NCBI GenBank assembly: GCA_030737835.1
Contig: CM060855.1
Coordinates: forward strand, 2,279,032-2,343,031
Length of the DNA: 64,000 bases
Direction of reading: 5' to 3'
From: Acorus gramineus
Lineage: Eukaryota; Streptophyta; Magnoliopsida; Acorales; Acoraceae
The notes under the pieces were generated by a model that worked only from the letters and a program-made list of their open reading frames with translations, was not told the DNA's origin and made no database searches. Made by a program: the position numbers and the translations under genes. Shown here one piece after another: positions 43,964 through 56,038 of this stretch (its first letter is position 1; each line of letters starts with the position of its first letter).

Positions 43964-45238
43964 CGTTGGAATGACGAAAGGTAATTCTCGGATGCCAACA
44001 ACAAATCTGATATCTAACACAAGAACAAAACATCACATCACATGAAAAATATAATATACGTGGTTTGACCTAGGCCATGAAATCTTAGAGGATATTTATA
44101 GAGATAAATAACTCTCTCCAAAAATTCTTTCATATTATAGGAGATTTACTTTAAATATTAATTAATATTTTAGACGCCCCATCCTAATACACCCGATCGA
44201 AACTGTAGATAGAAAAAAATGAAAAAAAAAAAGTTGTTTGGGCCAGTTCGGCCTTCTCTGGGCAGGGCCCAGTTCGGCCCTGCCAAGTTGGTAGGGCCTG
44301 TTTGGCCCTGCCTGCCCAGTCCAGCTCTGTCAAGTTGGCATGGCCTGTTTGGCCCTGCCTAGGCAGGACCCAGTTCGGCCTTGCCAAGTTAAAAAAGAAA
44401 AAAAAAAAAAAAAAAGAAGAGTCCTAACTACCCACTCCCCCTAAAATTACCCACTATTTTTTTTATAACCACCCCTCCCTTCCTCTATAAATAGGAGGGA
44501 GGGGGAGAGAGAAAGGAAGGGTGGAAAAGGCAAGAACAAAAAAAGAAGAGCCAAGGCAGAGAAGAAAGAAAGCCAAAGGAGAAGAAGAAGAAGAAGAAGT
44601 GTGGAGAAAATCTAAGGGAGAGAAATACAAATTCTCTCTCAATTCCATCTTCTTCTTGAAGAAAAGTGTAGAGAAAATTCAAGAGAGCAAAATACAAACT
44701 CTCCCTCGATTCCACCTTCTTCTTGAAGAATTCACCTAAAGGAGAAGAGAAGTTCATTCACCCTCAAAGAAAGAAGAAGAAGAGAAGTGTAGGAAAAATC
44801 CAAGAGAGAAATATATACAAACTCTCATTCGATTCCACCTTTTTCTTGAAGAATATCTTCACTCTGTTAACTAATGAGAAAGTTCAGAGAAGGGAAGATC
44901 AAGAAAAGACGACTTCAAATCAAATATCAAGTCAAGAAGTTCAAGAAGGGTGTAGAGCAAAGCATCGCTAGTCCTAAACAACAAGGCCTAAACTCAAAAG
45001 GCCTGAAAGATCACGCACCGCAAACCTCTTCTTCCTTTTAAATTTTCACCGACTTGTAAAAACCCCTGAAGTTGTAATTCCCGAGACGCTCTTCAAATGA
45101 GAACGAGGATCAGAGGATTGAAAGATCGAATTGTACCCACATCATCTTCTTATGTATTGATTTGCTCTCCGAGCATATCATTTTAAAAAAAAAATTGTAA
45201 GGGACATTTTTGTTCGCTACATAAACATAATCCCAACA
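43964..45238 (+). mobile_element. solo-LTR-like insertion, unit B copy
   Basis: Counterpart of 21,666-22,745 with the same ends and flanks, about 195 bp longer because of the minisatellite at 44,598. The TATA box CTATAAATAGG lies near 44,485. Confidence 0.55.
44598..44854. repeat. expanded minisatellite inside the unit B solo-LTR-like element
   Basis: Three imperfect copies of a 65-70 bp unit with GTGTAGAGAAAATTCAAGAG, ATACAAACTCTC and TTCTTCTTGAAGAA. Unit A has a single copy at about 22,293-22,362. Confidence 0.75.
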
Positions 45239-45322
45239 ACATGGACCCACATTAATTACACACTGAGAACCAAAAGATTAAATCCTATACACAAAGGATT
45301 CATTCCAACAATCTTCACTATA

Positions 45323-45973
45323 TCACATGGAGCTGTAGCCGCCGCCGCCGCTGTCTTCTCCATCCGAACCTTTCAACGGCGAAATATTCGACTTCCCTCC
45401 TCGATTGTGGGAGCTGTAGCCGCCACCGCCGTCTTCTCCATCCGTACCTTTCAACGGCCAAATCTTCCCTCCTAGATATTGGGGGCGCCGCCGATCCCCT
45501 CCCACCAGAACAAGCTTGGCAACGGCACTATCGGCCGTGGTGTGAACAGAACAGAGGAGTCCTTGTCAGTATCGACATCGAGGATCCTGTCGAGGCCGTG
45601 GATGGCGATGGAGGGGCAGAAGTAGAGATTCGGATGGGAGACCGAGACGCCGTTGACGAAGATAAATCCGCCGACTTCAGAGACGATGAAGGACTCCTGA
45701 TTGGGGCGGAAGAGGAGGTCGTAGGCGGAGAGGGACCTGAGTGTGACGGTAGGAGGAGGAGGTGGACGTAGTGGCGGTAGGAGGAGGAGGAGTCGAGGAC
45801 GGAGAGGGAGTGGCCGGAGGGGGCGAAGAGGGTGACGGAGGGGGCAGAGAGGAGGTGGACGTAGAGAGAGGAGGTGGTGATGGCGTTGGCGAAGAGGGTG
45901 TGGTGGTTGGACCGGAGGGCGTAGAGGCCGGCGTCGAGGTCTGGACGGAGGTTTGAAGGTATTACGAAGCCAT
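45323..45973 (-). pseudogene. small FAS1 pseudogene, unit B
   Basis: Shares the codon-4 stop (ATG GCT TCG TAA) with 22,830, so the gene died before the tandem duplication. It has further damage: a deletion in the signal-peptide region, which shifts frame, several indels around the H1 region, and loss of one base in CTTGGCAAC near 45,515, which shifts the frame after VPLP. Unlike unit A, both C-terminal motif copies at 45,323-45,480 remain open (Arg where A has a stop). Confidence 0.9.
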
Positions 45974-45979
45974 GAAAGT

Positions 45980-46270
45980 TGTGAGATCAATCCCTCACTT
46001 CTTTGTATTTTATATTTTGATTTTAGTCTCCAGATTTAGAGGATTTATTCTTTTTTAGTCCCTTCAAAGGACTAAAAAGAAAACTAAATAATTTAAGGAT
46101 AAGTCATTCTCGGAGACTAAAAAAGAAAATATTATTTAAATCTGGGGACTAAAACAAAAATACGAAGAATTTCTTTCAATCTGAGAACTAAAACAAAAAT
46201 ACGCAGAAGTGAAGGATCAATTACTAAATCATATGGTTTATAGAGACTTAAAAATAAAAAACCCTACAAA
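45980..46270. mobile_element. MITE in the FAS1 pseudogene leader, unit B
   Basis: Counterpart of 23,529. It retains a central TTAGTCCCTTCAAAGGACTAA palindrome-like segment that is deleted in unit A. Confidence 0.7.
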
Positions 46271-46914
46271 TTAATATTGGTTTTTAGGGGGTTTCGGGGG
46301 GGCATTTTATATAGGTTCTTAAGTCATAGCGATCTAATTAATTTGTCAGTATCCAATGAATGACTGACACGTTTTGTGATCTATAATTTACTATTGGCCA
46401 ATGGGTGAGTGACACGTGTGAGGCATTTTTTTTTTAAAGGGATTTCGCTTGTTTCTGTTGAGGAGAGTTTAATTTTATTAAGCTATTGTAATTATATTAT
46501 TTTTTATTTACGAGTAAAAAAATTCAAGGCGAACATTAAGTACTAAATTATCTGCCAAACAAAAACATTATAAGTATTGAATTGATAGGGATATAATAAT
46601 CTAGTACATGCTAATCAAATAGGTTTTTTTTTTTTTTTTTTAAGGATAGATAGGGATATAATAATCAAATCGTAGTTTGAGAGAAAGTGTGGATTTATTA
46701 AAAAAAGAGTGACACAAATTAATTCCAGATCCCTCGGCATATCACTGTATTAATTTTAAGTCTAAAACTTTTCAAGTTAACAATAAGTTCCCAAATTTCA
46801 ACACCTATTATGTTTGAGTCTTTTCATTCATACTCTGTTAACCCCATCAACTCTTCTTCCACTTTTACCCCCAATCCCTTCTCTTATTTGTGTCCCCCCC
46901 TCCAACCTGCACAA
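46271..46914. other. displaced FAS1 pseudogene promoter and AT-rich spacer
   Basis: 46,300-46,430 holds the TATA (CCTATATAAAATGCC on the minus strand) and decayed GACACGTTTTGTGATC and GACACGTGTGAGG modules. The rest is AT-rich with no gene. Confidence 0.5.
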
Positions 46915-47025
46915 ATGGCGGCCCTCCCCCTCCCCCGCGCCCTTGCGTCACCCACTTTTCCGTTTTCTCTTTCTGGCAACCCAAATCCGAAGATGTATAA
47001 TAGTGAACCCAGTGAAATAACGTAA
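46915..47025 (+). pseudogene. transit-peptide-like fragment, unit B
   Basis: MAALPLPRALASPTFPFSLS followed by GNPNPKMYNSEPSEIT and a stop. Counterpart of 24,458; the stop position differs, which argues against a functional short protein. Confidence 0.3.
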
Positions 47026-49830
47026 CAGTGTACACTGTCTTTTTTAATCTATGAAAAACAATGTATACATTGTGTCGAACGGTGTATATGACTTGCTTAA
47101 CTTGCAATCACCAACAAACATTTTATATATCATTTCAAACAGTTACATATCATCCCCATTGATTTTTAAAACCTTCGTAAGTCAGATTTATACAAAATAA
47201 ACATCCACAAAAAAGATATCATCACCACCAATTTACAAATACTCACAATTATATTTACATCAGCATGTTTAATCTTTCACATTGTTTTTGCAGTTCCTTT
47301 ATCATAGTCTTACTCTCTTTCGTTCGAATTATTCTTGCTACATACTCATCCCAGAACATTGGAATGTCATTTGGCCCAAATTCTATGTTCGTTTTCATTA
47401 TTAGATGTTTGTCATATTTGATCACAATTAAACATGTCACAGTCAACCCTAAAAACACTATAAATTAATATAATATACATACATATGTTTTGGTGGGAGG
47501 CATTGATTTGGTGGAAGTATGGAATTTGGTGGATTTTTTTTATGATAATGCTTGAGTCTTTTGAATGAATGAAGATGGACCCTCATCAATAAGGTTATAT
47601 GTACAAGCCATTGTATCATTATATGTCTTCAAACAGGCAATATGCAAAAAGAATGGTTAAAAACAATGGTGAACAGTCCCTGGACCAATACAAAGTATAG
47701 AATGATATCGGTGTTTTATATAATCAAAAGAAGGATTTGACAGTTTATATACGAAGAATAACAATGTCCTCATATAACAATATAAACATAAACTATTTAA
47801 CAAGGTATATTTACTTTAATTTATAATTTGGAATATGTGTACATGATATATAAACTAACTGGGCTTTATAAGTTATATTTTGTGGTGAATGTATATCTAA
47901 TTGATTAGAGTTTGTTGTGTTGTATATTAAATATGTTTTTATGATTTTTTTATTGTTAAACTTGAGTCCTGCCCAACCCAAGCTCAACTCGAGTCTGACT
48001 CAAACTTGGGCTCTACCCAAACTTGACCTGAATCTGCGGGTTGAGGTTGGGTTTGGGTTCGGGTTGAATACTATGCATCGTGAATTGGGTTTGAACATAC
48101 TTTTAACAGAGATTATTTGTGACTGAAAGTGAAAAATTAGTTCAAGTTTGTGATGTATTTAAAATTTATCTTATTATCTCTTATTTAAAAATCATCACCA
48201 CATAATCAATTTTTACTAATAAAAAAATTACAGAACCGCTTATATACTACCGCATATATTTCCGCATACCGCATATCTAAGCACTGCTAGGGACTATCAT
48301 TTCTTACCTTTTATAGTCCCCTTTATGTTTCATTTTTTTAATATATATTTTTTTCTAATAAAATATATTTTACAAAAGAAAGTCTATATATAACATTAAT
48401 CTACGTTGTAGTTACATCTAAATAAAATTTATATACGAGTAGTATAAAATAAATATTATTTTATTCATATACGTCATGCAGATTACTTATGTATTTATAT
48501 GTTATATATATATTATAAAACATACGTATACATGTGCACTAACAAAAAATTGTGATTACTTTTAATGACATTATAAAACGCTTAAACGCAATTATTTCAT
48601 ATAATAATTGCTTTTACGTATTTTTCAAAAAAGAGCACTAATAGTAATAGTAATATATATCTCTAACAAACTCAATTTGTTACAATACAATAAATAATTT
48701 AAACTAAATAATTTCATCATCAAATAATTGATTTTTTACATATCAAATTAGTTAAATGAAAAAAAGATGGGTTATTGATTGCACATAATTTACTATATAT
48801 GTGCTCTATATAGTTAATAAAGCTCAATTTTATATTCAATTTAAAAAACAATATATATCTGAGAATTCATATAATATATTATCTATTTGTAATATTAACA
48901 AATCTTGTTTGTTATTGAACATCTAAATAACTTTTAATTCATTTCAAATCAAAGATACTTAATTAGTTTCAAAATTTAATTAATAAAACATAATTTGAAT
49001 AACTTGTTTTATTAATTTCAAATATAATATAATTAACTTGTTTCAAAAACACATATCGGTTATATAAAAGAATTTATAAACTTACTTTTTTGAACTAATA
49101 TATGAAAATCTATAATTTGAATATATATCTAACAAATTAACTTAATATGTTATAGTATAATTTATTTCAAAAATTAATTTATTATAATCAAATTAATTCA
49201 ACAAAATATAGATTAGTTATTTATTGCATGCAATTCAAACCATGTGATTAACCTAAAATAGCTTTTAAGATTTTTTTAAAATAAATAAATATGAGAATCT
49301 CCAAAAAAAATATATATTTATTTATTTGTAATCTTAGAATCATTTAAGAAAAAAATGGTTATATTGTAAGTTTGTAACTAGATTAAGGAAAAAAAATAAT
49401 CTATCTATTTATTAATAGGGTATGGAAAGCAGTAATAGTTTAGTCCAATGAGTCGTAATAAATTTGTTTTTGAGTACAGAAGCATTCAACAAGGTTATGT
49501 TTTTCTTTGATTTGTACTTTTTATATTACCGTGAAAACACACGTATAAGGGACTTATAAGCAAAGAAGAATATGATTTTTTTTTTCCAGACAAATGTAAA
49601 CATATCTATTTAAAATTTTATTTAAAATAGGCCATGTCTGAATGGGTAAACAAAAAAAATATTAATAAACTATAACAATATTCATGTTGGAATAAAATTA
49701 TTATTTTATTGAATATATATATATGATAATGATATGATAGTAAAAGTAGATTGAATTGTGAGCTACTCCCACTGTCTATGTCGCCCAGTCCGAGCCTATG
49801 TATCTTCTAATCTTATCTCATAAGAACATA
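47026..49830. other. intergenic, AT-rich, unit B
   Basis: Counterpart of 24,635-27,133 with a 0.3-kb stretch at 47,715-48,035 that A lacks. A 67-codon minus-strand frame (47,255-47,458) with DIPMFWDEYVARIIRTKESK is continuous here but altered in A; I do not recognise it. The AT microsatellite is short here. Confidence 0.45.
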
Positions 49831-50067
49831 TTATTGTTCTTTGGGAGGGATTGCTGAGGCCGAGTGGAGGAGGGCAAGGAGGAGAAATATGAGCAAGCGG
49901 AGGCGATGGTGAAAGACAGAGGCGTCGCTCGAAAAGAAAGCCATAGAGGAGCTAGGGGTGGAGGGCAGTGGTTGCGGAGGGCGGAGGCGGGCGGCATCGG
50001 TGGCGAGACGCTTATTCGGGCGCTTGCCGCCGGTGGACTTCCGGGTGGTCTGCATCATACGTGCCAT
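49831..50067 (-). CDS. chimera: histone H3 tail joined to FAS1-like signal peptide, unit B (78 aa)
   Basis: Same 78-codon frame as 27,134, with only two residue changes in the linker (LHPPQPV to LRPPQPL) and one or two silent changes. The H3 part (MARMMQTTRKSTGGKRPNKR, then LATDAAR) and the hydrophobic segment ending SASAIPPKEQ are identical. No frameshift has accumulated although flanking DNA has several indels. Function and expression are unknown. Confidence 0.6.
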   Translation of the reverse strand: MARMMQTTRKSTGGKRPNKRLATDAARLRPPQPLPSTPSSSMAFFSSDASVFHHRLRLLIFLLLALLHSASAIPPKEQ

Positions 50068-50237
50068 GGCTTTTGAGTTAGTTATTCAGGTTTTGTGTTT
50101 ATGATTGTTTTATATGTGGGGGTATTTATAGGGAGAGTTTGGAGTAACGGACGGTTGGGATTGGATATTCAGAATTGCAGACGTCGGTTAGGATTGGTCT
50201 ATGTTTTTCACGATCCCATTTGTTTGTTAATGGAAAA
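50068..50237 (-). promoter_or_regulatory. promoter of the unit B H3/signal-peptide chimera
   Basis: Same TATA box CTATAAATACCCCCAC (about 50,120-50,135), CCAAT-type words and CGACGTCTGC as in unit A. Confidence 0.55.
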
Positions 50238-51268
50238 ATGTTACACTCTTAAGTTAATCCCCTTGGTTTGTTTTTTATTTTAAAAAAAAAATCATATTTT
50301 ATCTAATGAGGTATGTATTATTATAAAAGATAAAATGTATACTCTAACTAATTAAATAGTATCATTTTAAAAATGTATCAAAACAAATTAAATACCCTAA
50401 CTCCTTATTCTTTACTTTTTAACCATTTATCCACAGTTTATATAGGGTGAGTCAAACAACAAAAATTTGCATTTTATGTTTCTCAATAAAAATAACAGAA
50501 AATGCAATCAAACAAAGATAGACTTATTCTGTCAAATACTGTTATTTATTTCAGTATAACTATTAGAGCTGAATAAGCCAATGTCACTTAGCTATTAGGG
50601 TTAAGGGCACATTCAAAAAACATCTAATAAATTGAAGACCCCAATGAGTTATTTTTAAATTCTATTTTTAAAATGTTTGTGCCATTACCTCAAATTGTAT
50701 ATTTATTTATTGTTCCTATTTTTATTGGATTTGCTTTTACTGGGATGATTTGTGTAATTGTGAAAAATAATTTAAAAAACTGTTTTAAAAAATTAAGTTA
50801 TGGTTAATCACTAGATAAAAATGTGTGAATATGATTTCGACTACGGTCTTATCTATTTGGTTATTTTCAAGATCAACCCTACTTGAATCAAGATGAAAAG
50901 AAATACATTTTTTTTTTTACATTCCTGGGTTGCGTTTGGTTGCATGATTAGGACAGTCTTTTGTGTTCGCAAAAAGGTGCGTTTTATAAAAACTTGAGGA
51001 TAACTCCTGCATATAGATTTTAGACAAATAATGATAAAAAATTACTTCTAAATTTTAAAATTCAATGTTTAAAAAAAAATCAATTTTACAATTAGCGACC
51101 AAGTGCATCCTAAGTTTATATGAGATTACACGAGAAATGAGGTCAGCAGGAGTGAGTGCACCCTACTCTTTTTTTATATAGGCTTTCCATTGCATAAATA
51201 AGGGAAAGTCTCCACGAACAATTCCTCATCATTTGATTATTTTAGAGTGTATATTTAATGTAATAAGC
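50238..51268. other. intergenic, AT-rich, unit B
   Basis: Counterpart of 27,541-28,583 with small indels. No gene is seen. Confidence 0.5.
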
Positions 51269-51273
51269 ATAAT

Positions 51274-51579
51274 TGTTGTAAACTAAATAAATATGATATA
51301 TAAGAGTATATAAACAAACCACACAAGCATATAGAGAAGAGAAGTAGAGAGAGATTCTTATTCACTTTGTTGGTTGTATACAAGAGAGAACCCCTCTATT
51401 TATAGGATGCATAGAGGAATCCCAAAGGTGGAGAGTTACAAGTCTATAGAGGTGAGGGGGAGATAGTGGGGCACTAATGGGAGTGTTATGGAATAGAAGA
51501 GTGGGGGAGGTTATGGAGTTGAAGAGTGGGGGAGGTTATAGGTTAGAGAAGTGGTGGTTATCCACCATATCTCACAACA
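51274..51579 (-). repeat. 3' LTR of the unit B copia element
   Basis: 306 bp with TGTTGT...ACAACA ends. It contains CTCTATTTATAGGATGC. Confidence 0.92.
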
Positions 51580-51590
51580 CTCCCCCTTGG
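51580..51590 (-). promoter_or_regulatory. polypurine tract of the unit B copia element
   Basis: CCAAGGGGGAG on the minus strand directly abuts the 3' LTR. Confidence 0.85.
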
Positions 51591-51609
51591 ATGACCACCA
51601 CGCTAAGAA

Positions 51610-51785
51610 AATTGCCTCATTAAAACCTTGCTTGGAAAACCCAATGGGAAAAAACCAAAGCGAAGGAAAAAGAGTACAATGTAACTTAATCGTATAATAG
51701 TGTATGCGTTTGACACTGCCTCATTAAAACCTTGCCAGGAAAACCCAATGGGACAAAACCTAGGCGAAGGAAAAAGAGTACAGTT
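51610..51785. repeat. direct repeat in the copia 3' untranslated region
   Basis: TGCCTCATTAAAACCTTGC with the following AAACCCAATGGGA...GAAGGAAAAAGAGTACA occurs twice (from about 51,613 and 51,718). This Lys/Pro-tract-like word is typical of the 3' end of plant copia elements. Confidence 0.7.
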
Positions 51786-51830
51786 CGCAAAATGTCATCA
51801 AAAATTACTCCCCCTCATAAGTACAAGATT

Positions 51831-54716
51831 TCAAGAATTTTGGTCGCAAACTCGTCGCATCCCGATTTCATACACCAGCTTCTTGAATGTTGATGTCGAC
51901 AAAGCTTTAGTAAACAAATCTGCAAGATTGTCCTTTGACTGAATTTGTTGAACATCAATTTCATGTCTCTGCTGGAGCTCATGAGTGTAAAAGAATTTTG
52001 GAGAAATATGCTTTGTTCTATCACCCTTGATATATCCCCCTTTGATTTGAGCAATGCATGCTGCATTGTCTTCATATATAGTTGTTGGAACATCTGTAAT
52101 GAGAGATAGTCCGCATGCAGTACGAATATGATGAACCAAAGACCTTATCCACACGCATTCCCGGCTTGCTTCGTGGAGTGCAAGAATCTCAGAGTGGTTA
52201 GAAGACGTGGCGACCAAAGTCTGTTTCGTAGATCGCCAAGAGATTGCTGTGCCACCGCAAGTGAATACATAGCCTGTTTGTGAGCGAGCCTTGTGAGGAT
52301 CTGAAAGATATCCTGAATCTGCATAACCCTTTAGTTGTGCACCATTATTGGAATCCTTTGCATAGAATAGACCCATGTCTGACGTTCCACGAAGATAACG
52401 AAAAATGTGCTTCACACCATTCCAATGCCTTCGAGTTGGTGCAGAGCTAAATCTGGCCAATAAATTAACTGAAAATGCAATGTCAGGTCTAGTGCATTGG
52501 GCCAAATATAATAAGGCACCAATTGCACTAAGATATGGTACTTCAGGACCAAGAAGATTTTCAGTATCTTCTTTTGGACGAAAAGGATCCTTTTTGGGGT
52601 CAAGTAACCTTACTACCATTGGAGTACTTAATGGATGACATTTGTCCATATTAAAACGCTTCAGGATTTTTTCAACATATGTTGTTTGATGAACAAGTAT
52701 CCCATTTGAACTTTGCTTAATTTGCAAGCCGAGACAATATCTTGTTTTTCCAAGATCTTTCATTTCAAACTCCTTTTTCAGATATTCGGAAGCCTTTTTG
52801 AGCTCTTCAGGAGTCCCAATTAGATTAATATCATCAACATATACTGCAATAATGGTAAATCCGAGTTCCATTTTCTTAATAAATACACAGGGGCATATTG
52901 GATCATTGACATATCCTTCTTTTATTAAGTACTCACTAAGACGGTTATACCACATTCGTCCAGATTGCTTTAATCCATACAAGGATCGTCTTAACTTTAT
53001 TGAGTACATATTTCGTGGTTTTGCTTCAGGCAATTTTAGTCCTTCAGGAACTTTCATATAAATGTCGGTATCTAATTTTCCATATAAATATGCAGTAACC
53101 ACATCCATTAGCTGCATGTCAAGTCCTTCTGAGACTACAAGACTAATTAAATACCGAAATGTGATTGTGTCCATCACAGGAGAATATGTCTCTTCAAAAT
53201 CTATCCCAGGTCTCTGCAGGAAACCCTGTGCCACAAGACGAGCTTTGTATCTAACAATCTCGTTTCTTTCATTTCGTTTTCTCGCAAACACCCATTTACA
53301 TCCTACTGGTTTAACACCTTCAGGGGTTAGGACTACTGGTCCAAATACTTGGTGTTTTGCAAGTGAATCCAATTCTGTTTGAATAGCAGCTTTCCATTGT
53401 GGCCAACAATTTTTTCGTCTGCATTCATCCACTGAACGTGGTTCTAAATCATTATCTGAAATGATTTCTGTAGCTACTGCAAATGAGAATATATCATCAA
53501 CAAGCACTTGCTTTCGATCCCACAATATTTGTGAATTTGCATAATTTATGGAAATTTCTTCATTTCCATGTACTTGTTCTTCATGCACGGGCGTCACTTC
53601 AGGGACGTCAGTCTCTTCAGGGACTTGTGTCACTTCAGGGACTTCTTCCTCTATAGGAGTTATTATTGTGGGTCTTTCAAGTGTTTCATACTCTTCTAGA
53701 GAATTATTCTTCATTGTTTTTCTCCTTCGGGGAGCTGAATCTTTTGAGCCTATAGGTCTTCCACGCTTCAGGCGTGTTTTTGTTGATTCATTAGCCGGCA
53801 TATTAGCAGTTTTTCCTATTGGAACATTAATTCGAGCTGGAGTATTAGCAGCTGGAATATGTGATTTCATCACTTTTGCTGCATCATTGAATGCATCTGG
53901 CAATTGATGCGCAATTCTTTGAAGATGAGTGATTCTTTGCACTTCAGTTTCACATTGATTAGTGCGAGGATCAAGATGAGACAAAGATGGAGTTTTCCAT
54001 ATAAGTTCACGTCGTTCTTCTGGCGACGGATTTTCTCCCCCTAATGACGGGAATATTGTCTCATCAAAATGACAATCCGCAAATCGAGCGGTAAAAACAT
54101 CCCCTGTCAATGGTTCAAGATATCTTATAATAGAGGGAGAATCAAAGCCTACATAAATTCCCAATCGACGTTGAGGGCCCATTTTAGTTCGTTGTGTAGG
54201 GGCAATAGGAACTTGTACAGCACAACCAAAAATTCGAAGATGTGAAATATTTGGTTGATGACCCAGTACGAGCTGTAAAGGGGAATATTGATGATAAGCA
54301 GTTGGCCGAAGGCGAACTAATGCTGCTGCATGCAATATAGCATGACCCCAAGCTGAAACGGGTAATTTTGTCCTCAAAAGCATAGGACGTGCAATTAGCT
54401 GAAGATGCTTAATAAATGATTCAGCTAATCCATTTTGGGTGTGCACATGAGCAACAGGGTGTTCAACATCGATGCCATGCGACATACAATAGTCGTTAAA
54501 AGTTTTCGATGTGAATTCACCAGCTCCATCAAGACGTATTGACTTTATATGATAATCCGAAAAATGCGACTGTAATCGGATTATCTGAGCAAGTAGTCTT
54601 GCAAATGCAGCATTCCGAGTGGATAATAGACAAACATGCGACCATCTAGCAGATAACGTGTTGTAAACTAAATAGAATATGATATATAAGAGTATATAAA
54701 CAAACCACACAAGCAT
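51831..54716 (-). pseudogene. copia pol fragment fused to LTR-derived N-terminus: partial integrase, RT, RNase H (961 aa open)
   Basis: A single open frame of 961 codons. The first 19 or so residues (MLVWFVYILLYIIFYLVYN) are read from the 5' LTR itself. From SARWSHVCLLSTRN the frame is integrase, entered in the middle, so the first catalytic Asp is gone while D63 (RLDGAGE) and E99 (NGLAES) remain. RT follows with CKWVFARKRNE, LMDVVTAYLYGKLD and YVDD (AVYVDDINLIG). RNase H follows with GYADSGYLSD, SSNHSEILAL and YEDNAACI, ending KALSTSTFKKLV. No stop or frameshift is present in RT/RNase H. It is called a pseudogene because gag, protease and part of integrase are lost. Confidence 0.9.
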
Positions 54717-54966
54717 ATAGAGAAGAGAAGTAGAGAGAGATTCTTATTCACTTTTGTTGGTTGTATACAAGAGAGAACCCCTCTATTTATAGGGTGCATA
54801 GAGGAATCCCAAAGGTGGAGAGTTACAAGTCTATAGAGGTGAGGGGGAGATAGTGGGGCACTAATGGGAGTGTTATGGAATAGAAGAGTGGGGGAGGTTA
54901 TGGAGTTGAAGAGTGGGGGAGGTTATAGGTTAGAGAAGTGGTGGTTATCCACCATATCTCACAACA
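54659..54966 (-). repeat. 5' LTR of the unit B copia element
   Basis: 308 bp. Differs from the other LTR by single-base indels (AAATAGAATATG, CACTTTTGTTGG) and one substitution (ATAGGGTGC). Confidence 0.92.
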
Positions 54967-55171
54967 ATAATCAAATAAAAAATTATTTATTCTATTGTTA
55001 AAGTTAACAAATATGTATAAACCCTAAAATAGCTTATATCTCTATCTAAATAGTTTCTTAAAATTCAAATTATTGAAAGATAACTTTGATTACAAGTCCT
55101 AAGAAATATTATAGAAATTTTATGAAATAATCAAGTGTCTAGAATGTTCTCGTAACTAGAAATATCTAAGC

Positions 55172-55621
55172 CCCCGTTTGTTTTGGGAATAAGCCCCCGG
55201 ATAACCTCGGATAACACCGGATAAGGGATAAATGGTGTTTGTTTACCCTGGATAACCCCTGATAAGTATGTCAGAATAAACTGGTATAAAGTGGTATATG
55301 GATTACCAACTAACCCCTAGAATTAAAGTTATCTTAGGTTATTCCACTCAAAGAATATGTGAGCCCACTATCAAATCAACTGTCATCACTTCTGATAAAT
55401 CATATGTCAAATCAACTATCATTATTTTTTTACCTTTTATAAATCATTATCCATACTTTATTCACATTTTACCCAAACAACAAAACATTTATTCTTACGT
55501 TTACCAACGAGAATAATTTAAAACACAACCAAACACAAAATCACTTTATCCTTATTTATACTTACTTATGCTTGGATAAATGTATACCCAAGAATAAAGC
55601 ATATCCCCATTCCAAACAGGG
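55172..55621. mobile_element. MITE with CCCCGTTTGTTTTGG termini, unit B
   Basis: Counterpart of 28,791, slightly longer at the left (extra GGATAACACC). Confidence 0.65.
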
Positions 55622-56038
55622 ATAAGTAGTCTAGAGTGTTCTTCTATGTAGAGAGTTTTAAATGGTTTAGAGTTTTTAAGTGTCTTGAGTGTGTAGAATG
55701 TTCTTTCAATATCTTGTGTGTAGAAGAGCCATATAAGTGCATATAAATATCTCAAATCTAGAAGTGTTTTTGTAAGTGAGTGACATGTAGAGACTCCTTT
55801 AAGCCTATAGATAGTGTCGTGGGGAGTCATTTTGTATCAAACCAAAAAAATTGAGAGTAAGTGAATACAAAGTTTCCTTCCCCATAAATTCCCCCTTCCA
55901 CCAAGTTTCCTTTTACAAAATCTAGTTTCCATCGAAATTGATAACCTTTCTTCCCAACACTAATACAAATAAATAAATAAAACTTGTGTAAGTTGCAAAA
56001 CATATGGTGTAAAAAAGATTGAGTGAAAACATATGTAC
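55622..56038. other. spacer downstream of the ASR pseudogene, unit B
   Basis: No gene is seen; includes AGTGTTCTTCTATGTAGAGA-type sequence shared with unit A, and no ASR exon 2. Confidence 0.5.

Larger units (their letters stand above)
51274..54966 (-). mobile_element. Ty1/copia LTR retrotransposon lacking its 5' internal part, unit B only
   Basis: A 3.7-kb element on the minus strand with LTRs 51,274-51,579 and 54,659-54,966. LTR ends are TGTTGT and ACAACA; target duplications are ATAAT at 51,269-51,273 and 54,967-54,971. Unit A shows the empty site. The LTRs differ by about one substitution and two single-base indels by eye, so the insertion is young and later than the segmental duplication. 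The primer site, gag, protease and the first part of integrase are missing: the 5' LTR joins directly to mid-integrase. Confidence 0.95.
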
